From assembly GCF_000714815.1 (NCBI RefSeq), contig NZ_JMIH01000014.1:186001-250000 (forward strand): DNA of 64,000 bases, given 5' to 3'. A model generated the notes under the pieces. That model saw only the letters and a program-made list of their open reading frames with translations, was not told the DNA's origin and did not search any database. This DNA comes from Anditalea andensis (GTDB lineage: Bacteria; Bacteroidota; Bacteroidia; Cytophagales; Cyclobacteriaceae). The translations under genes were made by a program, and so were the position numbers. This document shows positions 63,706 to 64,000 of the stretch, in pieces. Each line of letters opens with the position of its first letter. The first letter of the stretch is position 1.

Positions 63706-64000
63706 CATAGGCGATCTTCTTTCATGGCAGTGGTTTTTACCGGAAACCTTCCGTTCTTTTGAGTGGGAAAACCTCTGGGCACTTCACTTTATCTGGGTCA
63801 TCCCTGCCCTGATCCTACTCAGGAAAATGATAAAGTACTTTAAAAATTCATCACTAGAGCTGACACTCCCACGCAGTGTGGCTAAGACTAATCCCTGGAC
63901 GTATTTAAGGCTTATACCTAGCCTATTCTTTATTCTGGCCATGTGGATGATAGCTGTGGCACTAGCCCGCCCCCAGCGGACCAATGAGAGAGTGGAACAG
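63692..64000 (+). CDS. batA: BatA-type von Willebrand A protein (partial, N-terminus)
   Basis: 103 codons are visible; the frame is open at the right edge. Start ATG at 63692, inside the end of the preceding gene. Seen: NLWALHFIWVIPALILLRKM (first membrane helix), an ELTLPRSVAKTNPWTYLRLI segment, and SLFFILAMWMIAVALARPQR (second helix) with the ARPQ motif that precedes the VWA domain in BatA/BatB. The assignment rests on this N-terminus and on context. Confidence 0.75.
   Translation, partial: MNVNNIGDLLSWQWFLPETFRSFEWENLWALHFIWVIPALILLRKMIKYFKNSSLELTLPRSVAKTNPWTYLRLIPSLFFILAMWMIAVALARPQRTNERVEQ

Noticed and set aside
1-64000. CRISPR arrays, tRNA or rRNA genes
   Set aside because: No regularly spaced direct repeats and no cloverleaf or rRNA-like stretches were noticed in the intergenic regions; short RNAs could still be missed without a covariance search.

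Overview
This window comes from a Bacteroidota chromosome, most likely a Cytophagales-type environmental bacterium (inference). The signs are SusC/SusD pairs, a PorX-type regulator of type IX secretion, 7TM-DISM receptors, an LpxC-FabZ fusion, a Bat (aerotolerance) cluster, and a perfect Bacteroidota promoter (TTTG, 19 bases, TAAGTTTG). Base composition is AT-rich apart from one GC-rich island near 6.4-6.6 kb. I saw no tRNA, rRNA, CRISPR array or intact insertion sequence.

Region 1 (1-6.25 kb, minus strand) is a polysaccharide utilisation locus (PUL): lacI-type regulator, susC, susD and the start of a GH130 enzyme that runs off the left edge. Between the regulator and susC lie two identical LacI-type operators, placed exactly symmetrically around a hairpin, with a promoter abutting one of them. 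Region 2 (6.25-7.0 kb) holds a GC-rich, structured, probably non-coding island and a frameshifted RelE/ParE-type toxin relic.

Region 3 (7.0-24.4 kb, plus strand) starts with an unusual protein: a 7TM-DISM membrane receptor whose cytoplasmic end is the DNA-binding zinc ribbon of an IS1595-type transposase, without the nuclease domain. It sits directly upstream of a second PUL (susC, susD, LamG lipoprotein, GH144-type glucanase, esterase, second GH144-type glucanase, GH3 beta-glucosidase, terminator). The enzyme set points to beta-1,2-glucan. A DUF3050 protein and a CE15-type glucuronoyl esterase follow.

Region 4 (24.5-44.8 kb) is mixed: glycerol use (glpD, glpK), a charged lipoprotein, a MATE exporter, an orphan Vsr endonuclease, a secreted endonuclease/exonuclease/phosphatase protein, the four-gene Anbu operon (ATP-grasp, alpha-E, proteasome-like protease, transglutaminase), an FtsX permease pseudogene, fumarylacetoacetase, valS, an outer-membrane porin, pyrophosphatase and a SIMPL protein.

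Region 5 (44.8-50.6 kb) is the strongest candidate for an undescribed system. Four overlapping minus-strand genes encode a ThiF/E1-like adenylating enzyme, a GNAT/acyl-amino-acid-synthase-like protein, a 7TM-DISM histidine kinase, and a receiver-histidine kinase protein. A divergent stand-alone receiver closely related to the one in the operon lies next to them. The layout suggests a made-and-sensed small molecule (inference).

Region 6 (50.6-64 kb) is conserved core: ald, tsaE and porX; then an HD phosphohydrolase with lpxD, lpxC-fabZ, lpxA and an ABC ATPase; then mutS2, a DUF4296 lipoprotein, and the beginning of a DUF58/Bat cluster that runs off the right edge.
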